In this document: piece after piece, positions 9,217 through 18,436 of the stretch | How the letters are laid out: each line of letters opens with the position of its first letter | Numbering within the stretch: position 1 is the stretch's first letter | DNA from: Chara braunii | Lineage: Eukaryota; Streptophyta; Charophyceae; Charales; Characeae | Length of the DNA stretch: 23,145 nt | Direction: 5' to 3' | NCBI GenBank assembly: GCA_003427395.1 | Contig: BFEA01000381.1 | Location: 286,754-309,898, forward strand | Made by a program: the position numbers and the translations under genes | The notes under the pieces: generated by a model | What the model was told of the DNA's origin: nothing | What the model saw: only the letters and a program-made list of their open reading frames with translations | Databases searched by the model: none

Positions 9217-9940
9217 TCAGAAAGCCGGGTAACTCATACAACAAAAAGACAGAGTAGAGTCAGAGCCAGATTTATGGTATAGCTTTATTAAACGCATTTC
9301 GGACTTATCGTCCTTCAGTTTGACAATTTTATCTTTGAACTTGACTTCTGGGCCGGCTTCCTCATGCCAATCTATACCCAGAATTAAGTCAAAGGGTAAA
9401 TTTTTTTCAATTAGGAAGGATACCTCGTGTAAAATTTTCTTACCTTCCTTTGTCCTGAAATAACACTTGACACGATCGACGTATTGAGAGACAGTGATCG
9501 TGCTCTTGTCAGCCAGCATAGACGTAATAGATCTAGGTAAATCCTTTACCTTCATTCCCAGGTGCAATTTACGAATTGCCTTCTCTGAAATATAAGATCG
9601 TGTCGATCTCGGATCTAACATTGCACCTACTCGCGTGTGCGCAATCTCAATGCCGCAATTATCAACTCACCCTTAGACTTTGCTTTCTTCGCCCACGAAC
9701 TCCGTAGTGCTATCAGTTCATTGTCGAGCTCGTCAAGGGAATCGCCCAGTGAGACAGAACAAAGGACTGTATCAGGGCAATTTGGACGTCAGGCGGAAGA
9801 AGAGTCATCCTCTGCCTTGAGAGTCAAAGGGTTAGAAAGGGTTGTAGGCGCCTTACCTTTGTCTTCGTCTGAACCCCTCGACTCAGTCGGAGCAGATGCT
9901 ACTCCTACTGGCTGCTCGCTTTTGGGTTTTGAATAAGCGG
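9217..9940 (-). pseudogene. pol: Element B pol, aspartic protease region (active-site loop damaged)
   Basis: The domain resembles the protease of element A (RSTRSYIS, then PFDLILGIDW). The active-site triplet at 9607-9615 reads DPR instead of DSG, so the Asp is kept but the invariant Ser/Gly are lost, apparently by two transitions. From the zinc knuckle the frame that leads to protease is -1 relative to gag. It is interrupted by TGA 9789-9791, and a further one-base shift near 9640 precedes the conserved protease core. The CCMSYPAF segment at the end matches the post-protease linker in A. Confidence 0.82.
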
Positions 9941-11768
9941 GCACCAAGCAATCACATGTCCCACGGTGCCGCACTTGAGGCACTGGCAGTTGTCCATTTT
10001 GGACTGCCATTCCTCCCTAGTCATGTTCATCTTTTCCTAGGGTCTCCCGAACGCGATGCCGGGATGCTCGGGAAACGAGTGTGGCCCCTTCTTCTTCTTC
10101 CATTGATTCTGGCCTCCCTTGTCGGCCATTACGGCTGTGACATCACCCTTCTCAGATTCACTGCCACCGTTACCTCCTCCTCCCTCAGACTCACCAAGAG
10201 GTAACTTCTCTACTGTTTCATCATCAAATAACACAAGCATATGGTCCTGGCGCTTTTGCCGCCAAAGGACCCGCTTGCCGTACCCACCAACCGGTCCTGA
10301 CTTTACAACCGAAGCGAACCTTTCACATGTGCGGTCATCTGCTCTCTCTGAAGAGGAAGGTCGCGGAACTGTCGATAGTTATACTTACCAGACTTGGCTT
10401 CGGCCACGAGCTGTCCACGGATGGGCTCGAACAATGCTCGTGAGTAGATGTAAAGAACCTGGTTGTCCTGAAGGTTCAATCTAGGTACCCTGCAAGAGAC
10501 GATCCACTTCACGAGACAAGGCATCGACAAAAGTCCAACGTTTCTGGCCTATTGTGGTGAGCTCGTCGAAGGCCTTGTCAACCGTTGTCTTATCCAAGAA
10601 CCTCTCCTTAATTTTCTAGAGAAATTGCCTAAGAGTAAGGGTCTTGGCCCACTCACCAATATCTTCGAAGCCAGCAGCATTGGCCTCTGCCAGCACCCAT
10701 TCTTTGGCCACTCCTCCCAGACAAGACGTGGAGAAAGCAACCTGACTCTCGGGTTCCACGGGTGCAGTACTGCAGCAAGTTTGGATTTCGGCAATCCACA
10801 ACAACAAGTTGTTCATCCTTCTTGTTACTGTAGGTGAAAGACAGCTTCATTTTCACCTTTTCGTTCCTCTTGGGTTTTTCCGCTTCCTTCACCGGTTCTT
10901 CTTTCTTTTCAGTGGGTGTTTCTTTCTTCTCATCCGGCTTCTCGGGTTCTTTCTTAGAACCTTCAGCTTTCTCGGGCGTGACCCGCTTCATTGCATCCTT
11001 CATTAATTTTTCTCGGGGTTCTTTCTTATCTTCTCCCCCCTTGGCCACCTCCTCAGACATCACATTTTCTTTCCCTTTTATCATTCTCGTCATAGACTCA
11101 ATTGCAGTGGTGTTGTGGTCAATCTTCTTATCAAGATGTACGAGGTAGACCATGATAAACTGGAGAATAGATGCAACTTCGCTTCCTGCTTCTTTGTAAT
11201 GGAATTTTTCCCTCAACATTTCCATTACCCTTTCTTTTTCTTCTCGCAGTTCTTTCAATCTTCGGCATTCTTCAACCTTCTTTCTCTCTTCTCTCAATGT
11301 GTTCTCTAACTGTCGAATGTTTTCCTCCATCATATCCATAGACAGTTGAGGTTCTCTCCTTTCAACCCTTTCTTCTTTCTTTTATTTTCTTTCCCGGTCT
11401 AACTTTTCAAGGCTCTCGGCGATGTACCGATCAAGGACTAGTCGTCCTTGCCTTATGAGGTTTTCAACCCTTTTGCCTGTCTCCATCATCTGAACAACAG
11501 TTTCAGCGGCCTGCAGGTCTCTCTCTGCATCAAGCAGATTGACCTGTCCGTGAACATGCTGTTCAGCATCTGGACCGGCACCATGTACCTCGCCAAGTAG
11601 CTGACGAAGGAGACCCAACAAAGTTTGTCTCCTTCCATCAATCTGCCCGCAAGTTTTCAGTTCCACTCCCTCTTCATCGACAAAGACTATGAGAGGGATG
11701 AGAAAGAAGAAGAGCGGTATAAACCGAGTCAAGATAGAGGCATGCAAACACTTCCAAAGAGAGTTCAT
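9919..11768 (-). pseudogene. gag: Element B gag: coiled-coil, K/E-rich linker, capsid and zinc knuckle (broken)
   Basis: The amino-terminal part runs from about 11768 to 11382 and is interrupted by TAA at 11382-11384; the same frame continues through a coiled-coil (from 11339) into a Lys/Glu/Pro-rich linker (about 10850-11040). The capsid follows in other frames (FTYSNKKDE, then NLLLWIAEIQ, WVLAEANAAGF, and LYIYSRALFEPIRGQL), with frame changes near 10810, 10490 and 10340 and stops near 10618 and 10483. The zinc knuckle CLKCGTVGHVIAWC is at 9941-9982, preceded by TAG where A has a Trp codon (PWKK). The domain order equals element A, with a K/E-rich linker instead of A's Gly/Asp-rich one. The start codon is uncertain. 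Confidence 0.8.
9922..9942 (-). promoter_or_regulatory. Candidate -1 frameshift site between gag and pol (element B)
   Basis: Just after the zinc knuckle the gag frame ends in a Ser-Gln-stop codon run in a CAGCCAGTAG context that is also present in A. The Pol frame here is -1 and reads EQPV, as in A. The sequence AAACCCA is positioned in the gag frame as an X XXY YYZ heptamer, though a C-tract Y is not a typical efficient slippery site. Confidence 0.4.
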
Positions 11769-12218
11769 TCTGCCAAGCGTGCAAATGCTGCAGAATAAAT
11801 AAAATCAAAGACAAAAATAAATTCCACGACGCACACTATTCTTACAGCAAGAATTGTTGAAGGCAAATACAAAGAAACAGATATTAACAATTTCCTAACA
11901 CTATTTTGTTGTCTGTTCTTCCTAATCTGTGTGTGATGACGTCCTATAGTATGTGTACAGGTACCGCAGCCACGGCCAGTGTGATCAAGATAACAGCACA
12001 CAGGTGAGTATGCAAAGACACCACAGAACAGCCAACAAGTAAGTAGGGTCATCATCTTCAAGGGATGGCTGCTCGCATGTGCATCACTACCATGTCTAGA
12101 CTTGCGGTATGACCGCGCGCGTAAATAAACGCGTTTCGTTTAGCACATGCGGCACCTCCCACTTACCTGGGTGCCACGTCAGCACCTGCCAGTAGACATA
12201 AGATTGCGATGAAGAGAT
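11769..12218 (-). other. Element B leader
   Basis: About 450 AT-rich bases lie between the PBS and the gag reading frame. I see no coding signal. Confidence 0.55.
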
Positions 12219-12230
12219 GCTCCGATACCA
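12219..12230 (-). other. Element B primer-binding site
   Basis: On the minus strand this reads TGGTATCGGAGC, one base different from the initiator-Met PBS of A and C. It follows an LTR-like CA end (12234-12235) by a few bases, as in A. Confidence 0.78.
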
Positions 12231-12233
12231 AAT

Positions 12234-13027
12234 TGTAATGAACCCAGATCGTGAAGACAGATGTCGACAATGCAAGTCCAGATATGACAGCTGATGATTA
12301 CCAAAAATCAAAATAGTAACCAGACAGAATAAGATGAAATAATCATTCACAGACGAAGGAGAGAAGAGGGAGATTAGACAAAGGAGAGGAAGTAAATACA
12401 ATGCCCACTCCTGCTTCGGGCTCCCTCCTCCAACACCACTTCAATAATCCACAATCTGAACGAGTATCTGAAGTAAGTTAAATGTCCCACGTGGCACTTC
12501 TAATTAGTCCCTCATCAGCGCTGGAGCAATGTCATCATAAAGACCACCAGGTACGTATCACGATCTCTCCACAGTCCTGATCTTACTCTCCCTCGCAACC
12601 AGTCACCTCATGTAGTAATGTGGACAATGCCACATCAGCAGACGAGACAGGTGGCATATGCCACATCATCAATGAAGACCAAGAACAGCGCCATGTATAC
12701 AGGAGCAGCGCCACATCATCATACCACGTAGACCATGGGCAGCACCACATATACCAGAGGCAGCGCCACATCAGCATGCCACGTAGACCATCGGCAGCGC
12801 CACATATCCCAGAGACAGTGCCACATCAGCATGCCACGTAGACCATGGACAGCGCCACATATACTAGAGGCAGCGCCACTTCAGCGTGCTTGGCGTACAA
12901 TGCCAGCGTCGCCTCTCCCTCGTGTCGTCGTCCGCAGCTCTGATGCACAGCCAACGTCCAGCCAGCGTCGCGCTAGCATAATGCCAACGTCAAGTCAAAG
13001 TCAAGCCAGCGTTGAACCACCATAGCA
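12234..13027 (-). repeat. Element B 5' LTR (presumed; outer edge tentative)
   Basis: This region precedes the PBS in the minus orientation. It would begin TGCTATGG at 13027 and end TTACA at 12234, about 794 bases. No second copy is in the window to confirm the borders. It carries a CACGTG G-box-like hexamer at about 12488, several CCACGT/CCACAT motifs and a 55-bp tandem repeat. It does not resemble the element A LTR. Confidence 0.5.
12686..12892. repeat. 55-bp tandem repeat, about 3.8 copies
   Basis: Units begin at 12686, 12740, 12795 and 12850 (54, 55, 55 and a partial). Each contains CAGCRCCACATATAC-like and CATGCCACGTAGACC-like segments. The units differ at a few positions each. It lies within the presumed LTR of element B and could be a duplicated U3 control segment. 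Confidence 0.88.
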
Positions 13028-14615
13028 AGACTGAATGCTGACCACCTGGAGACCAGACTTTAAGTAGTGTTTGACGAGGCTCTCTGGCCTCGAGTCTACT
13101 CCCCTTAGTCGTCCAGATTGAGTCACAGCCGAAGGCCTAGATTGTACAATTGCAGAATTTCCCCTTGGATTGGATGTTGTCTGGGTACCTGCATACAAAC
13201 ATGTGTGTGTGCTTGACCGGTGGTCTGGACTAGGTACCTTTGGACTTTGACTGTTGGGTTCGCGACAGTTGACAAAAGTCAACTGTGCCACGCCCAGGCC
13301 CTGAATCCCTGTGTGGGGTCCCCTTACCTCGTTTTTGGCCTGGCTGAGGGCGGCCCTCAGATTTCCACGAGGCATATGGCATGGGATAATGCAAGTTCCT
13401 TTCTTGTAAACCAACAGTCTCCTCGTGGACACTCCTAGCTCGGGGTCCTCGCTCCCCGAGAGGGTAGGAATGCGATGAATTGCTGAGCTACAAGCGGGCT
13501 GTATACTAATTTTGTCCATGTCGTCGTTGTCAGGATTTGATCCCGCAACCTTATCTGTTGCATTGCCTGTTTGTTTGTTGTTTGTGTGTTTTGAACCTTG
13601 CGGGACTTGATCCCGTGACCTGTAACCTGTGTGTTTACCTTGTGAGTGTTGTGCCCTATGGGGCTTGATCCCTGTGTCTGCCACTAATAGTCTCTGTTTG
13701 GTAGTCCTAGGCCATTCAGCCTTTTTCTTTTGCCTTGTCATAGGTCTAGGCCCCTTTTCCCCTGTTTCCATCTAGATACAGATAGGTCTTGGGTTGTTGC
13801 TTTGGGGAAGGCCGCCGTAGGTCTAGGCGCGGTCTAGAAGTATCGGGCGAGAAAATGAGTGCATTTTCATTGACAGGGGAAACTCTGACCGTCCGTTGCT
13901 CGAGCGCTGCTGCACTATTTTGGGCGAGGTCATCTTCTTCTTCGAAGCCCAGCCATAGCTGGGTTTGGGATAGGACGTTGAAGACAGCACTGCTGCTGTT
14001 TCGCAGCTTTGCATGAGAGCTTCCACAGGACTGTGTTGTTGGGTTTGGGCGCTGCCACTTTCCACATGGCAGCCATATCTGTTGTTCCTCCTCATGAGGA
14101 ACTCCATTTCTTCGAAGTGTTGGGACTGTTGTCTCCTTCTTCATCAGACCAGCGCTGCACGTCCGTGCGGGTGCTGAGCTGGCGCTGTTATCATCAGGGT
14201 TGCTGGTTCAGATTGGTACGTTGTGACAGTTGCGGGGTTACTGCTGCTACGGCAGCCATAGCCTGGGATATGAGGTGGCGAGGAGGAAGAAGAAGACTCC
14301 TGTATATTTCATTGATCACTTGTTTCTGGTTGTTCGAGGTGGTTGTAACGAGGTTGTGATTCTTGGAACAAGTACTCTGGATTGATTGGAGGAGGACGAG
14401 GGATTGCCGAAATGAAATTCGTTTTTCAATTCTCTGTGTATTTTGAGCTTCCGCTGTGTATATCTTTTCTCCGGGTTTGTGTGGATTTGCCTCCTTCAAG
14501 TCTACTCTGCAATTGCATGCGTGTATGGGGACGTGTAAATTCGTTGTGGATTGAAGTTCAATCGGGTACATAACAAATGTGTACTTCGGAATTGGCCAGG
14601 GCCAGGATCATAGCA
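13028..14615 (+). repeat. Element C 5' LTR-like region (left border undefined)
   Basis: This stretch ends in CA (14614-14615) immediately before a PBS, so its right part should be an LTR on the + strand. There is no second copy in the window, so the left border and length are unknown and part of it may be other sequence. It includes three spaced copies of a GG(A/G)NTTGATCCC motif (13533, 13602, 13660) and a 256-codon open frame on the minus strand (13001-13771) that I do not recognise. No retroelement domain is seen in it. Confidence 0.45.
13533..13673. repeat. Three degenerate TTGATCCC-centred repeats
   Basis: GGATTTGATCCC (13533), GGGACTTGATCCCG (13602) and GGGGCTTGATCCCT (13660) are spaced 69 and about 59 bases apart. 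The middle copy is near-palindromic. The minus strand of each resembles a tRNA T-arm/B-box (GGATCAAGTCC), but there is no cloverleaf around it. Confidence 0.6.
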
Positions 14616-14616
14616 T

Positions 14617-14628
14617 TGGTATCAGAGC
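14617..14628 (+). other. Element C primer-binding site
   Basis: TGGTATCAGAGC is identical to the element A PBS and lies one base after the CA that would end the LTR. It is the best evidence that a third LTR element starts here on the + strand. Confidence 0.85.
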
Positions 14629-15254
14629 GGATTCTACTTGCTGGTGAGAGTTGACTTATCCACCCTAACCCTAACCTACGTGGTAAGGGCTGACCACTTA
14701 GGAATAGGAATGGTCTGAAGTGGGAAGTGGGGCAGCGTGGATAGGGGAATCTGTCCCCACCCGGTTAGGTCGTGTTGGGTCGACACTGAACCTGACCAGG
14801 TTGATTGAGAGTGAGTTTGTGATGCCGAGACACATCAAGAGGACTTCATGCGACAATTTTAGAGAGGCGACAATGAGAGGCACTCGCACCTGGAATCTGA
14901 CCTAAGGGAGACATGTGGTGACTTAAGGGCCTCCCTTAGCCATTCTGCATCTACAGAGTGCAAGTTGCTACTTTGTTCTTCAGCATCGGCGGGGGATCCG
15001 GCGTTGCACTTTGGTGTTGGAGTCAGATCCTCCTACATGATAGAGGTAGCGAATAGGGTTAGGAGGACCATATGAGGAAGGGGGGTGAGGTATACTTCAT
15101 CTCAGAGTCCAGGCCACTCAGGTTAAGTACCGTGCACCTAAGGGTTGCCCATGTGTGTGTGCACCTATTGTTTGTCCTGTTGGTGTGGCGGACCCACCTG
15201 GTGAGGTGCTTAGCCTGGGATACAGATGGAGATGGAGGATGAGGGTGGAGCAAG
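14629..15254 (+). other. Element C leader or degraded internal region
   Basis: About 630 bases downstream of the PBS have no recognisable domain; short open frames here look like chance. A CCCTAACCCTAACC segment (about 14662-14675) is only two telomere-like units. Confidence 0.4.
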
Positions 15255-15602
15255 ATGGCACATCTGGCTGGGGTATACCCCAGCGGACTGACTGGACTGG
15301 ACTGGACTGGCTGGTACCGACAAAGGTACCGGCTTGGACTGGCCTACCCCGAATACAACACAGGCCTGTGGGAACAGGCCAAGGGGCTGGTCTCGCAGGC
15401 CAACTAGAGGTCCGCTACACGATCCTCGGCCCGTGATGGATCGCCTAGATACAAGCACGCTTCCGCCAAGAAGCAGAACTCTACCAAAGAAAAGAAAACC
15501 CGAGTAATCTAGGATGCGGAGCAAGCTCCATACTCAGTCCATGCGATGCAACCTAGGCTAGAAAATGTCACAAAAGCAGCAATGTCACCACTAACAGCCT
15601 AA
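15255..15602 (+). pseudogene. Unrecognised small coding remnant after element C leader
   Basis: From ATG 15255 one frame reads through about 115 codons with TAG at 15405-15407 and TAG at 15510-15512. It shows a Trp/Tyr-rich first part (DWTGWYRQRYRLG, AYPEYNTGLWEQAK) and a Lys/Arg-rich part (KKQNSTKEKKTR). The amino-acid flavour resembles a plant retroelement capsid leader, but I recognise no family. An ACTGG pentamer is repeated at about 15286-15312. It could equally be non-coding. Confidence 0.25.
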
Positions 15603-16499
15603 GTGAAAGCAGAAAGCAACTAACTAGTATACATGTCCTAGGAAAGCAGCAGGTAATGACAACCAAATTCTAGAAGGTTGGAGGCAGTAGCCTCAGTCTC
15701 GAAACAACTGATTAGTGTACAATTCCTAAGAACAGCAAAAGCAAAAACAACTAAATCCTAGAAATGTTAGAGGCAGTAGCCTCGGTCTGAGAGCAACAAA
15801 GCAACAATAAGACAACCATATGTCACAGGAGTGTAGGGCGAATGCAGCCTAGGGGTCGATAAACTCTTAAGGGCATCCACACATAATGACAGGGAGACAC
15901 ATGTCATCAGGCTCAATGAGGGTAGGAAACAGGGAGCGAACAAAACTAATGACCCTAACAGATAGACCATCAAGGCGGGTAATGCTCGACGAAAGGGATG
16001 ACCGCTCTATAGGGTAGACCATGCAAGGGAAGTAGGGAGCCTGGTATACTGGGCACACCTAGATGAAGCATCCAAGGCTGCCTAACTAGGGTCGGGAGGG
16101 CCGACAAAGGGTAGAAAAAGTGATGGGTAAGGGAATCATGCAAATGACTCCTAAAGTGAGGGAAGTCGGAGATAGATACGTAAGTTGGGAAGCCAGGGCA
16201 ACGCTACGGTCCCGATGCCTATGCGTATACCAAGGAAGAGCCCAACTCAAAGGAACCCGGCGAAGGGAGACCATCATGCGACACAACTAGGGTACTGTTC
16301 AGGGTAAGGTGGTAAGAGAGTGACAGCGTCTGAAGTAGGCAGAGATGATCGTGATGCAGTCCGTGAAGCTGCCGATGATGTCCATGATGAGAAGTCTGGA
16401 ATGTCGTCGAGGAAGGGCCGCAACGTCGACGAGCTAAAGTAGCAAAATTGGAGTAAATGGAGTACTAAGAAGTCAACGACGTGGCAAGATAAGTCAGAG
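15541..16499 (-). other. Element D 3' region / possible LTR remnant
   Basis: About 960 bases follow the chromodomain stop in D's direction. I see no coding domain, no convincing polypurine tract and no match to the sequence upstream of D gag. It contains the 88-bp direct repeat at 15617-15792. The boundary with element C is not visible. Confidence 0.35.
15617..15792. repeat. Two 88-bp direct repeats with a conserved small hairpin
   Basis: Units at 15617-15704 and 15705-15792 align over their length (CAACTRAYTAGTRTACA ... GAGGCAGTAGCCTCRGTCT). Each contains GAGGCAGTAGCCTC (15681-15694 and 15770-15783), a perfect 5-bp stem with a 4-base loop that is unchanged while the flanks have diverged. 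Confidence 0.8.
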
Positions 16500-16826
16500 T
16501 CAATCGTTGTATCGGGCGGGACGACGACGAGTGCGTTGTGGACGCTCAAAAGCATTCGGCTGCTGCTGAAGGTCTGCCTCAGATGGAGCAGGCTCGACTT
16601 CAGCGGTCTCCTCAGCCAAAGGAGAAGGAAAAGGGTCAGTGAGCTGAGGAGGAGCATTCACCCCAGCACGACGAGCACGATCATAGGCACGCACCAACAT
16701 GCGAGTGTGATGCAAGTGCTTGAGGGGCTCCCAAGTAGCCTCCTCATCAGGGTAACCCTTCCAACGTACGAGATACTCGACATGAGGAGGGTTGTCGTCG
16801 GTGACTCGGCGACCAATGATGATTCG
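16500..16826 (-). pseudogene. pol: Element D chromodomain and C-terminal tail (fused out of frame to integrase)
   Basis: The frame contains HVEYLVRWKGYPDEEATWEP, the classic chromodomain core with aromatic residues Y, W and Y of the methyl-lysine cage, followed by a helix (TRMLVRAYDRARRAG). The protein ends in an Arg-rich RPQRTRRRPARYND and stop at 16500-16502, probably the native Pol end. In chromoviruses this domain steers insertion to chromatin carrying methylated histone H3. The first strand of the domain begins right at the deletion junction (about 16815-16825), and the frame differs from the integrase core, so the module would not be translated with it. Confidence 0.88.
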
Positions 16827-17755
16827 TGACCTCAGTCTGACCATCCGTCTGAGGGTGGTAAGACGATGAGAAGCGGAGCTGAGATCCGTACACCTTGTGT
16901 AGGCGTCGCAAGAATGTGCTGGTAAAGCGCGGGTCACGGTCGGAGATGATGCTCTGAGGTAAGCCGTGATCTCTCACGACTCGGTCGAAGACGATGTCGG
17001 CGACCTCACGAGCGCTAATGCGATAGCGGCACATGACAAAACGTGCACGCTTCGTGAAGCAATCGACGACGACCAAGATAGCATCATGACCGCGCTCAGT
17101 GGGTGGGCAGAGGGGACCAATGAAATCCATCGAGATGGACTGCCAACAACATTCAGGTATGGGTAGGGGCTGAAGTAACCCATACGGAAGGTGGTTCACA
17201 CTGTTCACCTCCTGGCAGGTAGGACACTCCTGGATGTAGGCTTTGACAAAGTCCTTGGACTTCGGCCAAACGTATAGGCGGCAAACACGAGCCAACGTCT
17301 TGTGGAAACCCATATGACCGGCAGCTGCCTGGTCATGGAACTCTGCTACAGCCTGGACGCGGAGCTGTCTGGTGAAGGGAATGCAGATACGTGGTTCTAG
17401 CTGACCAGATCGGCCATGCCAGTACACGAGGCCGTTCTCCCCGAGGGAGTAGGAAGGAACGGTCTTGCCACTCCGCAGTGTCGCGTGGATGACGCGATAA
17501 TCGGGGCAGTGGCGGTACTGAGTACGATACATGTCGATCACCGACTGATCAACAGTGGTGATGGAGATGGCAGCAAGATGGACGGGTTCCTGATTGTGAT
17601 CAGGACGGCGGGACAAGGCATCGGCGACACGGTTCGTTTCACCCTTTATGGGCTGAGTGGTGAAACTCAACTCGGATAAGTCACGCCACCAGCGTGCCTG
17701 TCGAGGGGAAAGCTTAGGCTTCGTGAGGAAAGCCTGGGACAACTGAGTTGTCCGT
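16822..17755 (-). pseudogene. pol: Element D integrase (C-terminal module deleted)
   Basis: In the frame that runs from about 17750 to the left are the end of RNase H (ADALSRRPD), the HHCC zinc-binding region (FHDQAAAGHMGFHK ... CPTC) and the catalytic core. The Asp residues are in SMDFIGP and IISDRDPRF and the Glu is in TDGQTEVTN, with 35 residues between the last two (DD35E); all catalytic residues are intact. The core then stops being integrase after TEVTN and joins the chromodomain. The remaining core helix and the GPY/F-containing SH3 region that normally lie between are missing. A one-base shift at about 17732-17745 separates it from the RNase H frame. Confidence 0.9.
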
Positions 17756-18436
17756 GCCCACCGTGAAGGGCGTCCCGTGCAGATAATGACGCCAATGCCG
17801 GGTAGCATAAACTACTGCGAGAACCTCACGTTCATCGGCAGTGTAGTTTATGTCGGCAGGCAGTAGCTGACGGGAGTAGAAAGCGATGGGGCAATCCCCA
17901 GCATGAGCCTCGACAGTCCCATCCTCCGCGATGGTCGGGGAGTAAGTAACAGGAGGACTGTCAGTGGAGGGAAATGGTGGGAGGGTAGGCATCAATCGAG
18001 AAGCAGTGTCACCAGGAGGGGGGGGGAAAGGAGGAACATGGGGGTAAGGTGAATCTGGAGGAGAGGGAAACACCTGAGAAAGGACAACTCCTACTGCAAA
18101 ATCTGACGCATCGGTGGTGACGATAAAGGGGCGATCAAAATCGGGAAGGCGAAGAACCGGCGCACAGGTCACCGCCTTCTTGAGGGCGCGAAAGGCGTCC
18201 TCGCACAGGGGTGTCCAAAACCACGGCGGGTTCTTCCGGAGGAGGGNAGAGGTAAGGACGTAGGAATACCTAGCGTATCCCTGGATAAAATTACTATAGT
18301 AGCTGGTGAGGCCTAGGAAACTGCGAAGCTGCTTGGCAAATGCAGGGACGGGCCACTCTGCAATAGCAGTGATCTTCGCGTCGTCCATGTGGAGACCCTG
18401 GTCAGACACATGGTGTCCTAGGAAGTCCACTTTGCG
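17714..18436 (-). pseudogene. pol: Element D RT connection and RNase H with a proline-rich insertion
   Basis: The frame continues from RT after TAG 18437-18439 with VDFLGHHVS, then LGLTSYYSNFIQGYA, and the RNase H landmarks VTTDASDFAVGVVLSQ and YTADEREVLAVVYATRHWRHYL. Between VVLSQ (ending near 18074) and PIAFYSRQL (starting near 17896) there are about 59 residues rich in Pro, Ser and Thr, where other Ty3/gypsy proteins, including element A here, have about ten. An unresolved base at 18247 leaves one residue unknown. The last RNase H strand is shifted to another frame near 17740. Confidence 0.88.

Larger units (their letters stand above)
8408..13027 (-). mobile_element. Element B: truncated, degenerate Ty3/gypsy retrotransposon
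   Basis: Reading leftward on the minus strand: LTR-like sequence, PBS (12219-12230), leader, gag, protease and the amino-terminal two thirds of RT. The RT finger/thumb end, RNase H, integrase and native 3' LTR are missing. Gag and RT are of the same lineage as element A but clearly diverged (RT about 70% identical over about 195 residues by hand count). The right boundary (13027) is tentative and rests only on a TG/CA terminus. Confidence 0.8.

Noticed and set aside
13479-13550. A tRNA gene
   Set aside because: The T-arm-like and D-arm-like strings are in the wrong order and no acceptor or anticodon stem can be folded.
13746-14144. Minus-strand 132-codon frame in the C LTR-like region
   Set aside because: It has no recognisable motif, overlaps other equally long frames and lies in LTR-like sequence.
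14662-14675. CCCTAACCCTAACC as an interstitial telomere repeat
   Set aside because: Only two units are present, too few to call.
16966-17679. Plus-strand open frames opposite D integrase
   Set aside because: They are antisense to a well-supported integrase domain, caused by high G+C content.
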